Positions 1 to 10,712 of a stretch of 64,000 bases of DNA are shown here, in pieces. The notes beneath the pieces were generated by a model. That model saw only the letters and a list, made by a program, of their open reading frames with translations. It did no database searches and was not told the DNA's origin. The position numbers and the translations under genes are program-made. Each line of letters begins with the position of its first letter. Position 1 is the first letter of the stretch. Origin of the DNA: Alphaproteobacteria bacterium (GTDB taxonomy: Bacteria > Pseudomonadota > Alphaproteobacteria > Caulobacterales > Aquidulcibacteraceae); the NCBI GenBank assembly GCA_016124655.1, contig WGNI01000001.1, positions 1 through 64,000 of the forward strand, read 5' to 3'.

Positions 1-1191
<1,191 letters not shown>

Positions 1192-1220
1192 AACGCTGCC
1201 TGAAAAGGCGGCTGAAAGAT

Positions 1221-1255
1221 CGGCCCGCTGGCTTGCGCCGGCGGGCCGTTTTCTT
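1221..1255 (+). terminator. Rho-independent terminator of tuf
   Basis: A 12-bp stem (1221-1232 with 1237-1248, one T-G pair) closes a TTGC loop and is followed directly by TTTTCTT. It starts 30 bases after the tuf stop codon. Confidence 0.9.
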
Positions 1256-1321
1256 ATCGGCGCATCCATTTCCCGGCGCGGGCGCATCTGCGTAGTTAGG
1301 ATACGGGACGGAGACGAAGGC

Positions 1322-2302
1322 ATGGAGCGGGCCGCGTTGATCTTTGGCGTCATTCTGGCGCTTGGATTTGTGGTGTTCGGCGCGGTCGAGCGCTCCGGAG
1401 GCATTGCCTTCCATATCGGGGACGTGGAGCGGGCGCCGGTTTTCGAGGCGGAAGCTGGCGACCTTCCTGAGGTCGTGTTTCCAGGAGACACCCTCCGGGT
1501 GACCCGGGCGGCGGCGGTTCTGCGCGTTTTGCCCGAAGATCGTTCTGATTTCGCGATTTCCATCGCCAATCCGGGCGGGACCCCGATGCCGGAGATCGAC
1601 CTCGACGGCGACACGGTCATCATCGACGGACGTCTGGCAGGCCGCATCGGCGATTGCCTTGAAGATGGCGGCGCGACGCTTCAAGGCTATGGGCGCGTGG
1701 AGCGCGGGCGCCTGCCCGTGATCACGGTGCGCGCGCCGCGCGATCTGGCGCTGAAGGTGGAGGGCGCGGTCAGCGCGGATATCGGCCCGATCCGGACCGG
1801 GGATCTCACTTTCAGCGGCTGCGCGACCTCGACCGTGGCCGAGGTGGCGGAAACACTCGATTTGAACGCGGCCGGGTCGGGCGACATCGAAGTCGGCGCG
1901 ACTGGCCCGGCGGAAGTGCGCCTGGCGGGTTCCGGGGCGGTGACGCTTGGCGTGGTGCGCGACAGCCTCGACACCGTGATCGCGGGATCGGGTGAACTGC
2001 GCGCAGCGAGCTTGACGGGGCGGCTGGAAGCGCGCGGGGCGGGCTCGGGCTCCACCACGATCGACGGCGGCGCCATCACCGAGGCCGATATCTCCCTCGC
2101 CGGCTCGGGCGACATCTTGATCGCTGCGCCGGTGCAGACATTGAAAGCCCGGATCGTGGGTTCGGGCGACATCACTGTGGCCGGCGCGGTTGGCGACATC
2201 GACGCCAATATCGCAGGGTCCGGCGACGTACGCGTCGCGTCCCTCACAGGGCGCATGGAGCAGCGCAGCATGGGGTCCGGCGGCGTGGTCGTGGGGGACT
2301 GA
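1322..2302 (+). CDS. DUF2807 (GIN-domain) exported beta-solenoid protein
   Basis: Hypothetical protein of 326 residues. Residues 4-22 form a hydrophobic N-terminal segment (signal anchor or signal peptide). From about residue 100 to the end it resembles the DUF2807 / GIN-domain family, which folds as a right-handed beta-solenoid: AGSGDI-like turns recur roughly every 20 residues (for example GSGDIEV, GSGAVTL, GSGELRA, GSGDILI, GSGDITV, GSGDVRV). This suggests an extracytoplasmic structural or binding role, but no substrate can be named. The ATG is preceded by GGAG at good spacing. It sits between the tuf terminator and the rpsJ promoter, so it is probably a one-gene unit. Confidence 0.8.
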   Translation: MERAALIFGVILALGFVVFGAVERSGGIAFHIGDVERAPVFEAEAGDLPEVVFPGDTLRVTRAAAVLRVLPEDRSDFAISIANPGGTPMPEIDLDGDTVIIDGRLAGRIGDCLEDGGATLQGYGRVERGRLPVITVRAPRDLALKVEGAVSADIGPIRTGDLTFSGCATSTVAEVAETLDLNAAGSGDIEVGATGPAEVRLAGSGAVTLGVVRDSLDTVIAGSGELRAASLTGRLEARGAGSGSTTIDGGAITEADISLAGSGDILIAAPVQTLKARIVGSGDITVAGAVGDIDANIAGSGDVRVASLTGRMEQRSMGSGGVVVGD

Positions 2303-2330
2303 ATGGCGCTGCGATTTTCGCGCGTTTGGC

Positions 2331-2357
2331 TTGACGCGGCGCGGGTCAGGGTCTAAT
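2331..2357 (+). promoter_or_regulatory. Putative S10-operon promoter
   Basis: TTGACG (2331-2336) is followed after 15 bases by TCTAAT (2352-2357). It lies just past the DUF2807 stop and about 220 bases before rpsJ, which implies a long untranslated leader. Called by eye only. Confidence 0.5.
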
Positions 2358-2427
2358 CACCCGCTTCCGTTTTGGACCGGCAGTAGGCGAAAGCTTAGAC
2401 GCGGTTCGCGGCATCGCGACAAATCAA

Positions 2428-2468
2428 GGGCGGCTTGCCCCTTTCTTGAGGGGCCTGGCGCGTTTTTT
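2428..2468 (+). promoter_or_regulatory. rpsJ leader with alternative hairpins and U-tract
   Basis: GGGC (2428-2431) can pair with GCCC (2437-2440), or GCCCC (2437-2441) can pair with GGGGC (2450-2454). The two stems share the middle arm and exclude each other. T6 follows at 2463-2468, eight bases after the second stem. This resembles an attenuator or a protein-binding leader, but no known leader family is recognised. Confidence 0.4.
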
Positions 2469-2574
2469 GTCTTTCGGGCATGGCCCGACGCGCCGCGACG
2501 CTTTGGTTTCCTTCCGCCCGGTTTGATTGCGCCGCATCGGCTTCGAGCGGCGCCTTGGGCGTGGTTGTTGGGCG

Positions 2575-2889
2575 ATGATGCAACAAAATATCCGAATTCG
2601 GCTTAAAGCCTTCGATCACCGAACGTTGGATCAATCCACGCGCGAGATCGTCAACACGGCTAAACGCACCGGCGCGCAGGTGATCGGCCCGGTCCCGCTT
2701 CCGACCCGCATTGAGAAATTCACCGTCAACCGTTCGCCCCACGTCGATAAGAAATCACGCGAACAATTTGAAATCCGCACCCACAAGCGCATGCTCGATA
2801 TCGTCGAGCCCACGCCCCAAACCGTCGACGCGCTGATGAAGCTCGATCTCTCCGCTGGCGTCGACGTGCAAATTCAAGTGCTGGGGTAA
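2575..2889 (+). CDS. rpsJ: 30S ribosomal protein S10
   Basis: Small-subunit head protein, also the NusE antitermination partner of NusB. The protein is 104 residues from the first of two tandem ATG codons (103 from the second at 2578), the normal S10 size. It has the typical [11 protein letters not shown] start and the conserved GPVPLPT and SREQFE segments. Longer in-frame starts upstream would run into the untranslated leader and are rejected. First gene of the S10 superoperon; rplC begins 4 bases after its stop. Confidence 0.97.
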   Translation: MMQQNIRIRLKAFDHRTLDQSTREIVNTAKRTGAQVIGPVPLPTRIEKFTVNRSPHVDKKSREQFEIRTHKRMLDIVEPTPQTVDALMKLDLSAGVDVQIQVLG

Positions 2890-2893
2890 GTCC

Positions 2894-3610
2894 ATGAACC
2901 CCAAGGCCTCCTACCAACGCCGCACCGGCGTGATCGCCAAAAAACTCGGCATGATGCGTCTGTTCGGCGACGACGGCGCGCATATTCCCGTGACCGTTCT
3001 GCAGATCGACGGCTGCCGCGTCATCGCACACCGCACCGCAGAAAAGGACGGCTACACCGCGCTGCGTCTCGGCGCCGGCACGCCGAAGGTCAAGCGCATG
3101 ACCAAGGCCGAGCGCGGCCAGTTCGCGAAGGCGAACATCGAAGCGCGCAAACAGGTGGTCGAATTCCGCGTCCCCGCCGACTTGATGGCGCCGGTGGGGG
3201 CTGAGATCACCGCGGACCATTTCGTTGTCGGCCAGAAGGTCGACGTTTCCGGCCTGACCATCGGCAAGGGCTTCGCCGGATCGATGAAGCGCTGGAATTT
3301 CGGCGGCCTGCGCGCCACGCACGGGGTGTCGGTGTCGCACCGCTCGCACGGCTCGACCGGCCAGCGTCAGGATCCCGGCAAAGTTTTCAAAAACAAGAAA
3401 ATGGCGGGCCATCTCGGCCAGGAGCGCGTGACCACGCAGAACCTGGACGTGGTGAAGGTCGATGCCGAGCGCGGGTTAGTGTTCGTGCGCGGCGCGGTGC
3501 CCGGTTCTGAAAATACGTGGGTGGAAGTGCGCGACGCGGTGAAGGCGAAACTGCCGGACGGCGCGCCCAAACCCGCGGGCGTGCGCCAAGCCGCGGACGC
3601 GGCGGCTTAG
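2894..3610 (+). CDS. rplC: 50S ribosomal protein L3
   Basis: Early-assembly large-subunit protein that contacts the peptidyl-transferase region. At 238 residues it lies at the long end of the family. It carries [13 protein letters not shown] near the N-terminus, the [12 protein letters not shown] loop, and [25 protein letters not shown], the segment holding the glutamine that is methylated in some bacteria. About 20 extra residues rich in Pro and Ala form the C-terminus. Second gene of the S10 operon, just before rplD. Confidence 0.97.
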   Translation: MNPKASYQRRTGVIAKKLGMMRLFGDDGAHIPVTVLQIDGCRVIAHRTAEKDGYTALRLGAGTPKVKRMTKAERGQFAKANIEARKQVVEFRVPADLMAPVGAEITADHFVVGQKVDVSGLTIGKGFAGSMKRWNFGGLRATHGVSVSHRSHGSTGQRQDPGKVFKNKKMAGHLGQERVTTQNLDVVKVDAERGLVFVRGAVPGSENTWVEVRDAVKAKLPDGAPKPAGVRQAADAAA

Positions 3611-3624
3611 ACGGGGCGGATGCG

Positions 3625-4278
3625 ATGAAGCTCGATATTCAAACCCTCGACGCCAAGACGTCCGGCTCGATTGAGCTCGACGACACGATTTTCGGCATCG
3701 CCGAAATCCGCGGCGACATCCTGCAGCGCATGGTGAAGTATCAACTCGCCAAGCGCCGCGCCGGCACGTCCAAGACCAAGAGCCGCGGCGAAGTCGCGCG
3801 CTCGCATTCCAAGCTGTACAAGCAAAAGGGCACGGGGCGCGCCCGCCACGGTTCGGCGAACGCGCCGATCTTTCGCGGCGGCGGCCACGCGCACAATCTG
3901 CATCCGCGCGATCACGAGCATGGTCTTCCCAAGAAGGTGCGGGCGCTTGCGCTGAAGCATGCGCTGTCGGCCAAGGCCGGCGCGGGTGAAATCGTCGTTT
4001 TAGACGCTGTGACGCTGAAGGAACCCAAGACGGGCGCCTTGAAGAAGCAGCTCGCCAAGCTCGGGCTGGAGAATGCGCTGATTATTTCCGGCGCCGAGGT
4101 CGATGAGAATTTCGCGCTCGCCGCGCGCAACATTCCCAATATCGATGTGCTGCCGAGCGCGGGCCTCAACGTTTACGACATCCTGCGCCGCAAGCGCTTG
4201 GCGCTGACCACCGAAGCGGTGGAGGCGATCAAGGCGCGCTTTGCGGCCGCTGCGTCCGCCAAGGGAGCCGCCGCATGA
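3625..4278 (+). CDS. rplD: 50S ribosomal protein L4
   Basis: Large-subunit protein lining the exit tunnel, and in some bacteria the autogenous repressor of this operon. I start it at the ATG at 3625, which gives 217 residues beginning [12 protein letters not shown] longer in-frame extension would lie inside rplC and is not L4-like. The conserved tunnel loop [29 protein letters not shown] is recognisable. The stop overlaps the rplW start in an ATGA at 4275-4278, which implies translational coupling. Confidence 0.97.
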   Translation: MKLDIQTLDAKTSGSIELDDTIFGIAEIRGDILQRMVKYQLAKRRAGTSKTKSRGEVARSHSKLYKQKGTGRARHGSANAPIFRGGGHAHNLHPRDHEHGLPKKVRALALKHALSAKAGAGEIVVLDAVTLKEPKTGALKKQLAKLGLENALIISGAEVDENFALAARNIPNIDVLPSAGLNVYDILRRKRLALTTEAVEAIKARFAAAASAKGAAA

Positions 4279-4568
4279 GCGAGGCCAAGCATTTCGACAC
4301 GATCATCGCGCCGGTGATCACGGAAAAATCGACCCTTCTTTCCGAGAAGAACCAGGTCGTGTTCCGCGTTCCGCTGACGGCTACGAAATCGGACGTGAAG
4401 GCTGCCGTCGAAGCCCTGTTCAAGGTCAAGGTGATGGCGGTGAACACGATCCGCGTGAAGGGCAAGACCAAGCGCTTCCGCGGCATCGAAGGCAAACGCT
4501 CGGATCGCAAAAAGGCCATCGTGACGCTGGCTGAAGGCGATTCCATCGACGTGACGACGGGGCTCTGA
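4275..4568 (+). CDS. rplW: 50S ribosomal protein L23
   Basis: Large-subunit protein beside the tunnel exit. It is the docking site for trigger factor, which is also encoded in this window (53646), and for SRP. The 97 residues are normal for L23, with the [18 protein letters not shown] start and the basic loop around [10 protein letters not shown]. It overlaps rplD by four bases and is followed one base later by rplB. Confidence 0.97.
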   Translation: MSEAKHFDTIIAPVITEKSTLLSEKNQVVFRVPLTATKSDVKAAVEALFKVKVMAVNTIRVKGKTKRFRGIEGKRSDRKKAIVTLAEGDSIDVTTGL

Positions 4569-4569
4569 G

Positions 4570-5403
4570 ATGGCGCTGAAAACTTTCCGCCCGACTTCGC
4601 CCGGCCGCCGCCAGCTCGTGATCGTTGATCGCGCTGAGCTGCACAAAGGCAAGCCGGTGAAGGCGCTGACCGAAGGGCTGACGAAGTCCGGCGGGCGCAA
4701 CAATATGGGCCGCGTCACCGCGTTCCGTCATGGCGGCGGGCACAAGCGCACGTATCGGATCATCGATTTCAAGCGCCGCAAGTGGGACATGCCTGCGACC
4801 GTCGAGCGCCTGGAATATGATCCCAACCGCACGGCGTTCATCGCGCTCATCACCTACAAGGACGGTGAGAAGGCCTACATTCTGGCGCCGCAGCGCTTGA
4901 AGGCGGGCGATGAAGTGGTCGCCGGCGAACGCGTCGACGTGAAGCCCGGCAATGCGATGCCGCTGAAATCAATCCCGGTCGGCACGATCGTGCACAACGT
5001 CGAGCTGAAGCCGCTGAAGGGCGGGCAGATGGCGCGCGCGGCGGGGTCGTACGTGCAGGTCGTCGGCCGCGACGCGGGCTTTGCGCAATTGCGTTTGTCA
5101 TCCGGCGAAGTGCGCATGGTGCAGGACGCGTGCATGGCCACGGTCGGCGCGGTGTCCAATCCTGACAACATGAACGAAAACTGGGGCAAGGCCGGGCGTT
5201 CGATCTGGCTGGGACGCAAGCCGTCGGTGCGCGGCGTTGCGATGAACCCCGTCGATCACCCGCATGGCGGCGGCGAAGGCAAGACGTCCGGCGGCCGCCA
5301 CCCCGTGACGCCGTGGGGCTTGAAGACCCGCGGCCCCAAGACCCGCAAAACCAAGCCGTCGGATCGCCTGATCATCCGCCGGCGCCACGCCAAGAAGAGC
5401 TGA
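4570..5403 (+). CDS. rplB: 50S ribosomal protein L2
   Basis: Universal large-subunit protein next to the peptidyl-transferase centre, needed for subunit association. It has 277 residues. The C-terminal motif [16 protein letters not shown], with the conserved histidine of L2, is present, followed by the basic tail [15 protein letters not shown]. The start follows the rplW stop by one base, so the two are probably coupled. Confidence 0.98.
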   Translation: MALKTFRPTSPGRRQLVIVDRAELHKGKPVKALTEGLTKSGGRNNMGRVTAFRHGGGHKRTYRIIDFKRRKWDMPATVERLEYDPNRTAFIALITYKDGEKAYILAPQRLKAGDEVVAGERVDVKPGNAMPLKSIPVGTIVHNVELKPLKGGQMARAAGSYVQVVGRDAGFAQLRLSSGEVRMVQDACMATVGAVSNPDNMNENWGKAGRSIWLGRKPSVRGVAMNPVDHPHGGGEGKTSGGRHPVTPWGLKTRGPKTRKTKPSDRLIIRRRHAKKS

Positions 5404-5407
5404 CCCG

Positions 5408-5686
5408 ATGTCTCGCGCTGTTTGGAAAGGGCCGTTTGTGGACGGCTATTTGTTGGACAAGGCTGATAAGGCCCAGTCCGGCGCCACGCGCGGCGCGATC
5501 AAGACCTGGTCGCGGCGCTCAACGATCATGCCGCAATTCGTGGGCCTGACGTTCCAGGTTCACAACGGCAAGCAATTCATTCCGGTGTCCGTGAGCGAGG
5601 ACATGGTGGGCCATAAGCTCGGCGAGTTCGCGCCGACCCGTAACTATTACGGCCATGGCGCGGACAAGAAAGCGAAGCGGAGATAA
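5408..5686 (+). CDS. rpsS: 30S ribosomal protein S19
   Basis: Small-subunit head protein, a partner of S13 near the A site. It has 92 residues, the usual length. It starts [16 protein letters not shown] and contains the signature [18 protein letters not shown]. It lies 4 bases after rplB and 3 bases before rplV within the S10 operon. Confidence 0.97.
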   Translation: MSRAVWKGPFVDGYLLDKADKAQSGATRGAIKTWSRRSTIMPQFVGLTFQVHNGKQFIPVSVSEDMVGHKLGEFAPTRNYYGHGADKKAKRR

Positions 5687-5689
5687 GCG

Positions 5690-6085
5690 ATGGGCAAACC
5701 TGCTTCTCCTCCCAAGCAAGCGTCGAACGAAGCGCGCGCGGTGGCGCGCACGCTGCGGATATCGCCGCGCAAGCTCAATCTCGTGGCGCAGAGCATTCGC
5801 GGCCTGACCGCGGAGCGCGCCGTCAACGAGCTGCGCTTCTCGCGCAAGCGCATCTCCAAGGATGTGCTGAAATGCCTGCAATCGGCGATCGCCAACGCGG
5901 AAAACAATCATGACCTTGATATCGACCGTCTGGTCGTGTCGCAGGCGCATGTCGGCAAGGCGCTGGTGATGAAGCGGATGAGCGCACGCGCGCGCGGCCG
6001 CGGCGCCCGCATTGAGAAGTTCTTTTCGCATTTGACGATCGTGGTGCGCGACGTCTCCGCTGAGACGGCGCAGGAGGCCGCCTGA
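5690..6085 (+). CDS. rplV: 50S ribosomal protein L22
   Basis: Large-subunit protein whose beta-hairpin reaches into the exit tunnel and is a known site of macrolide resistance changes in other bacteria. It has 131 residues: a short N-terminal extension, then [20 protein letters not shown], and the hairpin around [17 protein letters not shown]. The TGATG junction at 6083-6087 overlaps the rpsC start by one base. Confidence 0.97.
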   Translation: MGKPASPPKQASNEARAVARTLRISPRKLNLVAQSIRGLTAERAVNELRFSRKRISKDVLKCLQSAIANAENNHDLDIDRLVVSQAHVGKALVMKRMSARARGRGARIEKFFSHLTIVVRDVSAETAQEAA

Positions 6086-6882
6086 TGGGTCAGAAAGTTA
6101 ATCCGATCGGCTTGCGCCTCGGCGTGAACCGCACCTGGGATTCGCGCTGGTACGCCAATACTGGCGAGTACGCGAACCTCCTGCACCAGGACATCAAGAT
6201 CCGGAAGTTCCTGCGCGAGCGTCTCGCCGCGGCGGGCATTTCCCGCATCATCATCGAGCGGCCTTTGAAGAAGTGCCGCGTGACGATCTACACCGCCAAG
6301 CCGGGCGTGGTGATCGGCAAGAAGGGCTCCGACATCGACAAGCTGCGCAAGGAGCTGTCGAAAATGGCGCCGGGCACGGAAGTGTTCCTGAACCTCGTGG
6401 AAGTGCGCAAGCCGGAGACGGACGCCTATCTCGTCGCTGAAGGCATTGCTCAGCAGCTGGAGCGCCGGGTTGCGTTCCGCCGCGCGATGAAGCGGGCGAT
6501 GCAGTCGTCGATGCGCCTTGGCGCGCAAGGCATTCGGATCAATGTGTCGGGCCGTCTGGGCGGCGCGGAAATCGCGCGCATGGAATGGTACCGCGAAGGC
6601 CGGGTGCCGCTGCACACGCTGCGCGCCGATGTCGACTACGGTTTCGCCGAAGCGAAGACCGCGTACGGCCAGATCGGCGTAAAGGTTTGGATCTTCAAAG
6701 GCGAGATCATGGAGCACGATCCGATGGCGCAGGATAAGCGCGCGTTGGATACGGGCGAGAACCGTGAGCGCCGTGATCGCGATCGCCCTCCCCGCGGCGA
6801 TGACCGCGGTCCGCGCGATGATCGCCGTCCGCGTGGACGTCGTCCGCAGCGTGAAGAAGCCGCCGCTGAGGCGGAGGGCTAA
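6085..6882 (+). CDS. rpsC: 30S ribosomal protein S3 with basic/acidic tail
   Basis: Small-subunit protein at the mRNA entry channel with mRNA helicase activity. The KH domain shows [14 protein letters not shown] near residue 75, and the C-terminal domain contains [31 protein letters not shown]. At 265 residues it is longer than E. coli S3 because roughly the last 40 residues form a low-complexity Arg/Asp/Pro/Gly tail ([14 protein letters not shown]), probably disordered. It overlaps rplV by one base and is followed 3 bases later by rplP. Confidence 0.97.
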   Translation: MGQKVNPIGLRLGVNRTWDSRWYANTGEYANLLHQDIKIRKFLRERLAAAGISRIIIERPLKKCRVTIYTAKPGVVIGKKGSDIDKLRKELSKMAPGTEVFLNLVEVRKPETDAYLVAEGIAQQLERRVAFRRAMKRAMQSSMRLGAQGIRINVSGRLGGAEIARMEWYREGRVPLHTLRADVDYGFAEAKTAYGQIGVKVWIFKGEIMEHDPMAQDKRALDTGENRERRDRDRPPRGDDRGPRDDRRPRGRRPQREEAAAEAEG

Positions 6883-6885
6883 GCC

Positions 6886-7302
6886 ATGCTGCAACCAAAG
6901 AAGACCAAGTTTCGCCGCGCCTTCAAAGGCCGCATCAAGGGCAACGCCAAAGGCGGGACGGCGCTCAATTTCGGCTCGCATGGGCTGAAGGCGCTGGAGC
7001 CGGAGCGCATCACGGCGCGCCAGATTGAAGCGGCGCGCCGCGCGATCACGCGTGAGATGAAGCGGCAGGGCAAGGTGTGGATTCGCATCTTCCCGGACGT
7101 GCCGGTGTCGAAGAAGCCGACGGAAGTGCGGATGGGTTCGGGCAAGGGCGCGCCGGAATATTGGGCCGCGCGCGTCGCGCCGGGCCGCATCATGTTCGAG
7201 ATCGACGGCGTCCCGAATGACGTGGCGCTGGAATCGCTGCGTCTGGGCGCTGCGAAGCTGCCGGTGCGCACCAAGATCATCTCGCGGACGGAGGGTCTGT
7301 GA
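6886..7302 (+). CDS. rplP: 50S ribosomal protein L16
   Basis: Large-subunit protein that helps position A-site tRNA. It has 138 residues starting [16 protein letters not shown]. The conserved stretch [21 protein letters not shown] is the L16 signature, followed by [12 protein letters not shown]. Its TGA overlaps the rpmC ATG by one base (TGATG). Confidence 0.97.
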   Translation: MLQPKKTKFRRAFKGRIKGNAKGGTALNFGSHGLKALEPERITARQIEAARRAITREMKRQGKVWIRIFPDVPVSKKPTEVRMGSGKGAPEYWAARVAPGRIMFEIDGVPNDVALESLRLGAAKLPVRTKIISRTEGL

Positions 7303-7520
7303 TGGCCAAGAAAAAGGGCATGACGGTCGCTGATCTGCGCGGCATGGACGCCGCCCGCCTCACCGACGAGATCGCCAAGCTGAAGAAGGAGCAGTTCAAT
7401 CTGCGCTTCCAGCAGGCTTCGGGACAATTGGAGAAGCCGTCGCGTTTCCGCGAAGTGCGCCGCGACATCGCGCGGCTGAAGACGGTGCTGCGTGAAAAAT
7501 CGCAGTCCGCGACGGTCTGA
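7302..7520 (+). CDS. rpmC: 50S ribosomal protein L29
   Basis: Small helical large-subunit protein near the tunnel exit, next to L23. It has 72 residues from the ATG at 7302; a GTG one codon earlier is possible but less likely. The motif [19 protein letters not shown] followed by [14 protein letters not shown] is typical. It overlaps the rplP stop by one base and precedes rpsQ by 14 bases. Confidence 0.95.
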   Translation: MAKKKGMTVADLRGMDAARLTDEIAKLKKEQFNLRFQQASGQLEKPSRFREVRRDIARLKTVLREKSQSATV

Positions 7521-7534
7521 GTGGAGAAGATCTG

Positions 7535-7774
7535 ATGCCGCGCCGCGTCATGTTTGGAGAAGTGGTTTCCGACAAGGGAAACAAGACGGTGGTCGTCGAG
7601 ATCGAGCGCACCTTCCTGCATCCGTTGCTGAAGAAGACGGTGCGCCGCTCCAAGCGCTACCAGGCTCATGACGAGGCCAACGCCTACAAAGTGGGCGAGA
7701 AGGTCGAAATTCGCGAGTGCCCGCCGAAGTCGAAGACGAAGCGGTGGGAAGTCGTTGGGCGCGCCGGCGCCTAA
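7535..7774 (+). CDS. rpsQ: 30S ribosomal protein S17
   Basis: Primary 16S rRNA-binding protein of the OB-fold type. It has 79 residues, starting [27 protein letters not shown]. The conserved [32 protein letters not shown] follows. It lies between rpmC and rplN, with 27 bases before rplN. Confidence 0.96.
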   Translation: MPRRVMFGEVVSDKGNKTVVVEIERTFLHPLLKKTVRRSKRYQAHDEANAYKVGEKVEIRECPPKSKTKRWEVVGRAGA

Positions 7775-7801
7775 GCTGAGAGAAGGATTGAGGATCGCGC
7801 C

Positions 7802-8170
7802 ATGATCCAAATGCAGACCAATCTCGACGTCGCCGACAATTCCGGCGCCAAGCGCGTGATGTGCATCAAGGTGCTGGGCGGCTCCAAGCGCCGCTACGCC
7901 ACGATCGGAGACATCATCGTGGTGTCCATCAAGGAAGCCATGCCGCGCGGCCGCGTGAAGAAGGGCGATGTGCGCAAGGCGATCGTGGTGCGGGTGTCGA
8001 AGGACATTCAGCGCAAGGACGGCTCGGCCATCCGCTTCGACACCAATGCGGCGGTGCTGATCAACAATAACGGCGAGCCGATCGGCACGCGCATCTTCGG
8101 ACCGGTGCCGCGCGAACTGCGCGCGAAGAACCACATGAAGATCATCTCGCTCGCTCCGGAGGTTCTCTAG
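7802..8170 (+). CDS. rplN: 50S ribosomal protein L14
   Basis: Large-subunit protein at the subunit interface, the binding site of the silencing factor RsfS. It has 122 residues, matching the family exactly. It starts [28 protein letters not shown] and ends [12 protein letters not shown]. The stop is followed immediately by the rplX ATG. Confidence 0.97.
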   Translation: MIQMQTNLDVADNSGAKRVMCIKVLGGSKRRYATIGDIIVVSIKEAMPRGRVKKGDVRKAIVVRVSKDIQRKDGSAIRFDTNAAVLINNNGEPIGTRIFGPVPRELRAKNHMKIISLAPEVL

Positions 8171-8491
8171 ATGGCCGCCAAGATCAAAAAGGGCGACAGC
8201 GTCATCGTGCTCGCCGGCAAGGACAAGGGTCGCGAGGGCCGCGTCCTCGAAGTGCGCCCCGTCGATCAGCGCGTGCTGGTCGAAGGCGTGAACATGGTCA
8301 AGCGCCACACCAAGCCGTCTTACGCCGACCCGCAAGGCGGCGTGAAAGAGCGCGAAGCCGCGCTGCATATTTCGAACGTTGCGTTGCGCGATCCCAAGAC
8401 CGGCAAGGCCACGCGCGTCGGGTTCAAGACGCTCGATGACGGCCGCAAGGTTCGCGTCGCGAAAGGTTCTGGAGTTCAGATCGATGTCTGA
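8171..8491 (+). CDS. rplX: 50S ribosomal protein L24
   Basis: Assembly-initiator large-subunit protein with a KOW motif, visible as [22 protein letters not shown] at residues 7-28. It has 106 residues. No spacer separates it from rplN, and its last codons overlap the start of rplE by 8 bases, as is common in this operon. Confidence 0.97.
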   Translation: MAAKIKKGDSVIVLAGKDKGREGRVLEVRPVDQRVLVEGVNMVKRHTKPSYADPQGGVKEREAALHISNVALRDPKTGKATRVGFKTLDDGRKVRVAKGSGVQIDV

Positions 8492-9044
8492 TGCGCAAAA
8501 GTACGAACCGCGCATGAAGACGCGCTACCGCGCGGACGTGCGCAGCAAGCTGAAGGAACAGTTCGGCTACACCAACGACATGCAGATCCCGGCGCTGGAC
8601 AAGGTCGTGATCAATATGGGCGTGGGCGAAGCAGTCGCCGATTCCAAGAAGCTGAAGAGCGCCATGGACGCGCTGACGCTGATCTCCGGTCAGAAGCCGG
8701 TGGCCACGCAGGCGAAGAAGTCAATCGCGGGCTTCAAGATACGCGACGGCATGAACATCGGCTGCAAGGTCACGCTGCGCAAAGACCGGATGTTCGAGTT
8801 CATCGACCGGCTCGTGACGATCGCGCTGCCGCGGGTGAAGGACTTCCGCGGCCTGAACGGCAAGAGCTTCGACGGTCGCGGCAATTACGCAATGGGTCTG
8901 AAGGAGCACATCGTGTTCCCCGAGATCAATTACGACACGATCGATCAAATCTGGGGCATGGACATCATCGTGTGCACCACCGCGCGCACCAATGATGAAG
9001 CCAAGGCCTTGTTGAAAGAGTTGGATTTCCCGTTCCGGAACTAA
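8484..9044 (+). CDS. rplE: 50S ribosomal protein L5
   Basis: 5S rRNA-binding protein of the central protuberance. I start it at the ATG at 8484, giving 186 residues. The next 30-odd codons upstream in frame lie inside rplX and do not resemble L5. Conserved parts are [37 protein letters not shown] and [17 protein letters not shown] small hairpin (AACGCC/GGCGTT, 9043-9058) lies at its stop codon, before rpsN. Confidence 0.97.
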   Translation: MSDAQKYEPRMKTRYRADVRSKLKEQFGYTNDMQIPALDKVVINMGVGEAVADSKKLKSAMDALTLISGQKPVATQAKKSIAGFKIRDGMNIGCKVTLRKDRMFEFIDRLVTIALPRVKDFRGLNGKSFDGRGNYAMGLKEHIVFPEINYDTIDQIWGMDIIVCTTARTNDEAKALLKELDFPFRN

Positions 9045-9086
9045 CGCCTTTGGGCGTTCAACCCGGAACGTTGCGGGAGAAGATTA

Positions 9087-9392
9087 ATGGCGAAGACTGG
9101 TTCGATTGAGCGCAATGAGAATCGCAAGCGGCTGGCGCAGAAATACGCCAACCGCCGCGCGAAACTGAAAGCGACGGCGCTCGATGAATCCCTCCCCCCG
9201 GAGGAGCGTTTCGAGGCGCGCCTCAAGCTTGCGCAATTGCCGCGCAATTCCGCGCCGAGCCGTTATCGCAATCGCTGCGAGCTGACGGGCCGGCCGCGCG
9301 CCTTCTACCGCAAGCTGCGCCTCTCGCGCGTGGCGCTGCGGGAGCTGGCGTCGAAGGGGATGATCCCCGGCATGATCAAGTCGAGCTGGTGA
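9087..9392 (+). CDS. rpsN: 30S ribosomal protein S14, zinc-independent type
   Basis: Late-binding 30S head protein. The 101-residue long form lacks the CXXC pairs of the zinc-binding form, so it is the C-minus type usual in proteobacteria. The signature [21 protein letters not shown] is intact. GGGAG lies just upstream of the ATG. The 42-base gap from rplE holds only the small hairpin at 9043-9058. Confidence 0.97.
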   Translation: MAKTGSIERNENRKRLAQKYANRRAKLKATALDESLPPEERFEARLKLAQLPRNSAPSRYRNRCELTGRPRAFYRKLRLSRVALRELASKGMIPGMIKSSW

Positions 9393-9402
9393 GGAGGATC
9401 GC

Positions 9403-9798
9403 ATGAATCTGAACGATCCTTTGGGCGATATGCTGACGCGCATCCGCAATGCGCAAATGCGTGGACGCTCCACCGTGTTGTCGCCGGCGTCGAAGCTGCG
9501 CGCGCGCGTGTTGGATGTGCTGATCGAGGAAGGCTACATTCGCTCCTACGCGGAAGTGGAGAAGGACGGGAAAAAGGAGCTGGAGATCCAGCTGAAATAC
9601 TTCGAAGGCGCGCCGGTGATTTCCGAAATCTCGCGCGTGTCGAAGCCCGGCCGCCGCGTCTATTCCTCGATCAAGGATTTGGCGCTGGTCCGCAACGGCC
9701 TTGGCATTTCCATTCTTTCGACGCCGAAGGGCGTGATGAGCGACGCTGTCGCGCGCACGCAGAATGTCGGCGGCGAAGTGCTCTGCAGGGTGTATTGA
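9403..9798 (+). CDS. rpsH: 30S ribosomal protein S8
   Basis: Primary 16S rRNA-binding protein and, in E. coli, the translational repressor of the spc operon. It has 131 residues with the start [18 protein letters not shown] and the C-terminal [36 protein letters not shown] precedes the ATG. Its stop is one base before the rplF ATG. Confidence 0.97.
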   Translation: MNLNDPLGDMLTRIRNAQMRGRSTVLSPASKLRARVLDVLIEEGYIRSYAEVEKDGKKELEIQLKYFEGAPVISEISRVSKPGRRVYSSIKDLALVRNGLGISILSTPKGVMSDAVARTQNVGGEVLCRVY

Positions 9799-9799
9799 T

Positions 9800-10333
9800 A
9801 TGTCGCGCGTGGGCAAAAGACCGGTGCCGGCGCCGTCGGGCGTGACGGTGCAGGTGCAGGGCCAGACGGTCAATCTCAAAGGCCCGAAGGGGAGTTTGAG
9901 CTTTTCTGCGCCCGACGAGGTGAGCGTGGCCCAAGAAGGCGGCGCGATCGTTGTCTCGCCGCGCAACGAAACCCCGCGCGCGCGCGCGATGTGGGGCATG
10001 ACGCGCGCCATGCTGGCCAACCAGATGCAGGGCGTCACGCAGGGCTTTGAAAAGACGCTGGAGCTTACCGGCGTCGGCTATCGCGCGGCGATGCAGGGCA
10101 AGAAGCTGCAGCTGCAATTGGGCTACAGCCACGACATTCAGTACGATCCGCCCGAAGGCATTCAGATCGCTACTCCGAAGCCTACGGAAGTGAAGATCAC
10201 GGGCTCGGACAAGCAGGTCGTGGGCCAGGTCGCCGCCGAAATCCGCTCCTTCCGCCCGCCCGAGCCCTACAAAGGCAAGGGCGTGAAATATGCCGGCGAG
10301 CGCATTCGCCGCAAAGAAGGCAAGAAGAAGTAG
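9800..10333 (+). CDS. rplF: 50S ribosomal protein L6
   Basis: Large-subunit protein near the factor-binding site. It has 177 residues from the ATG at 9800 ([15 protein letters not shown]). An in-frame extension back into rpsH is rejected. The C-terminal signature [24 protein letters not shown] is complete. It is spaced by one base from rpsH and four from rplR. Confidence 0.97.
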   Translation: MSRVGKRPVPAPSGVTVQVQGQTVNLKGPKGSLSFSAPDEVSVAQEGGAIVVSPRNETPRARAMWGMTRAMLANQMQGVTQGFEKTLELTGVGYRAAMQGKKLQLQLGYSHDIQYDPPEGIQIATPKPTEVKITGSDKQVVGQVAAEIRSFRPPEPYKGKGVKYAGERIRRKEGKKK

Positions 10334-10337
10334 TCCG

Positions 10338-10700
10338 ATGAAAACCGCGCTCGAAAAAAATCTCCGCCGCGCGCAACGCAATCGCGCCCGCCTGAAGAAG
10401 TTTGCGAACGGCCGTCCGCGCTTGTGCGTCTATCGGTCGTCGAAGAACATCTCCGTGCAAATCATCGATGATGAAGCCGGCCGCACGCTGGCCGCGGCGT
10501 CATCGCTGGAAGCGGATTTCCGCAAAGCGACCAAGTCGGGATCGAATTCCGACGCGGCCGCCGCGGTCGGCAAGCTCATTGCGGAGCGGGCCAAGCAAGC
10601 GGGCGTCTCCAGTGTCGTGTTCGATCGCGGCGCTTATTTGTTCCATGGAAGGGTGAAAGCCCTCGCCGACGCCGCCCGTGAGGGCGGTCTGCAGTTTTAA
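10338..10700 (+). CDS. rplR: 50S ribosomal protein L18
   Basis: 5S rRNA-binding protein of the central protuberance. It has 120 residues from the ATG at 10338. [31 protein letters not shown] and the C-terminal [26 protein letters not shown] are characteristic. The start was chosen because the upstream in-frame codons belong to rplF in another frame. Confidence 0.97.
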   Translation: MKTALEKNLRRAQRNRARLKKFANGRPRLCVYRSSKNISVQIIDDEAGRTLAAASSLEADFRKATKSGSNSDAAAAVGKLIAERAKQAGVSSVVFDRGAYLFHGRVKALADAAREGGLQF

Positions 10701-10712
10701 GGGCAGAGTCCG

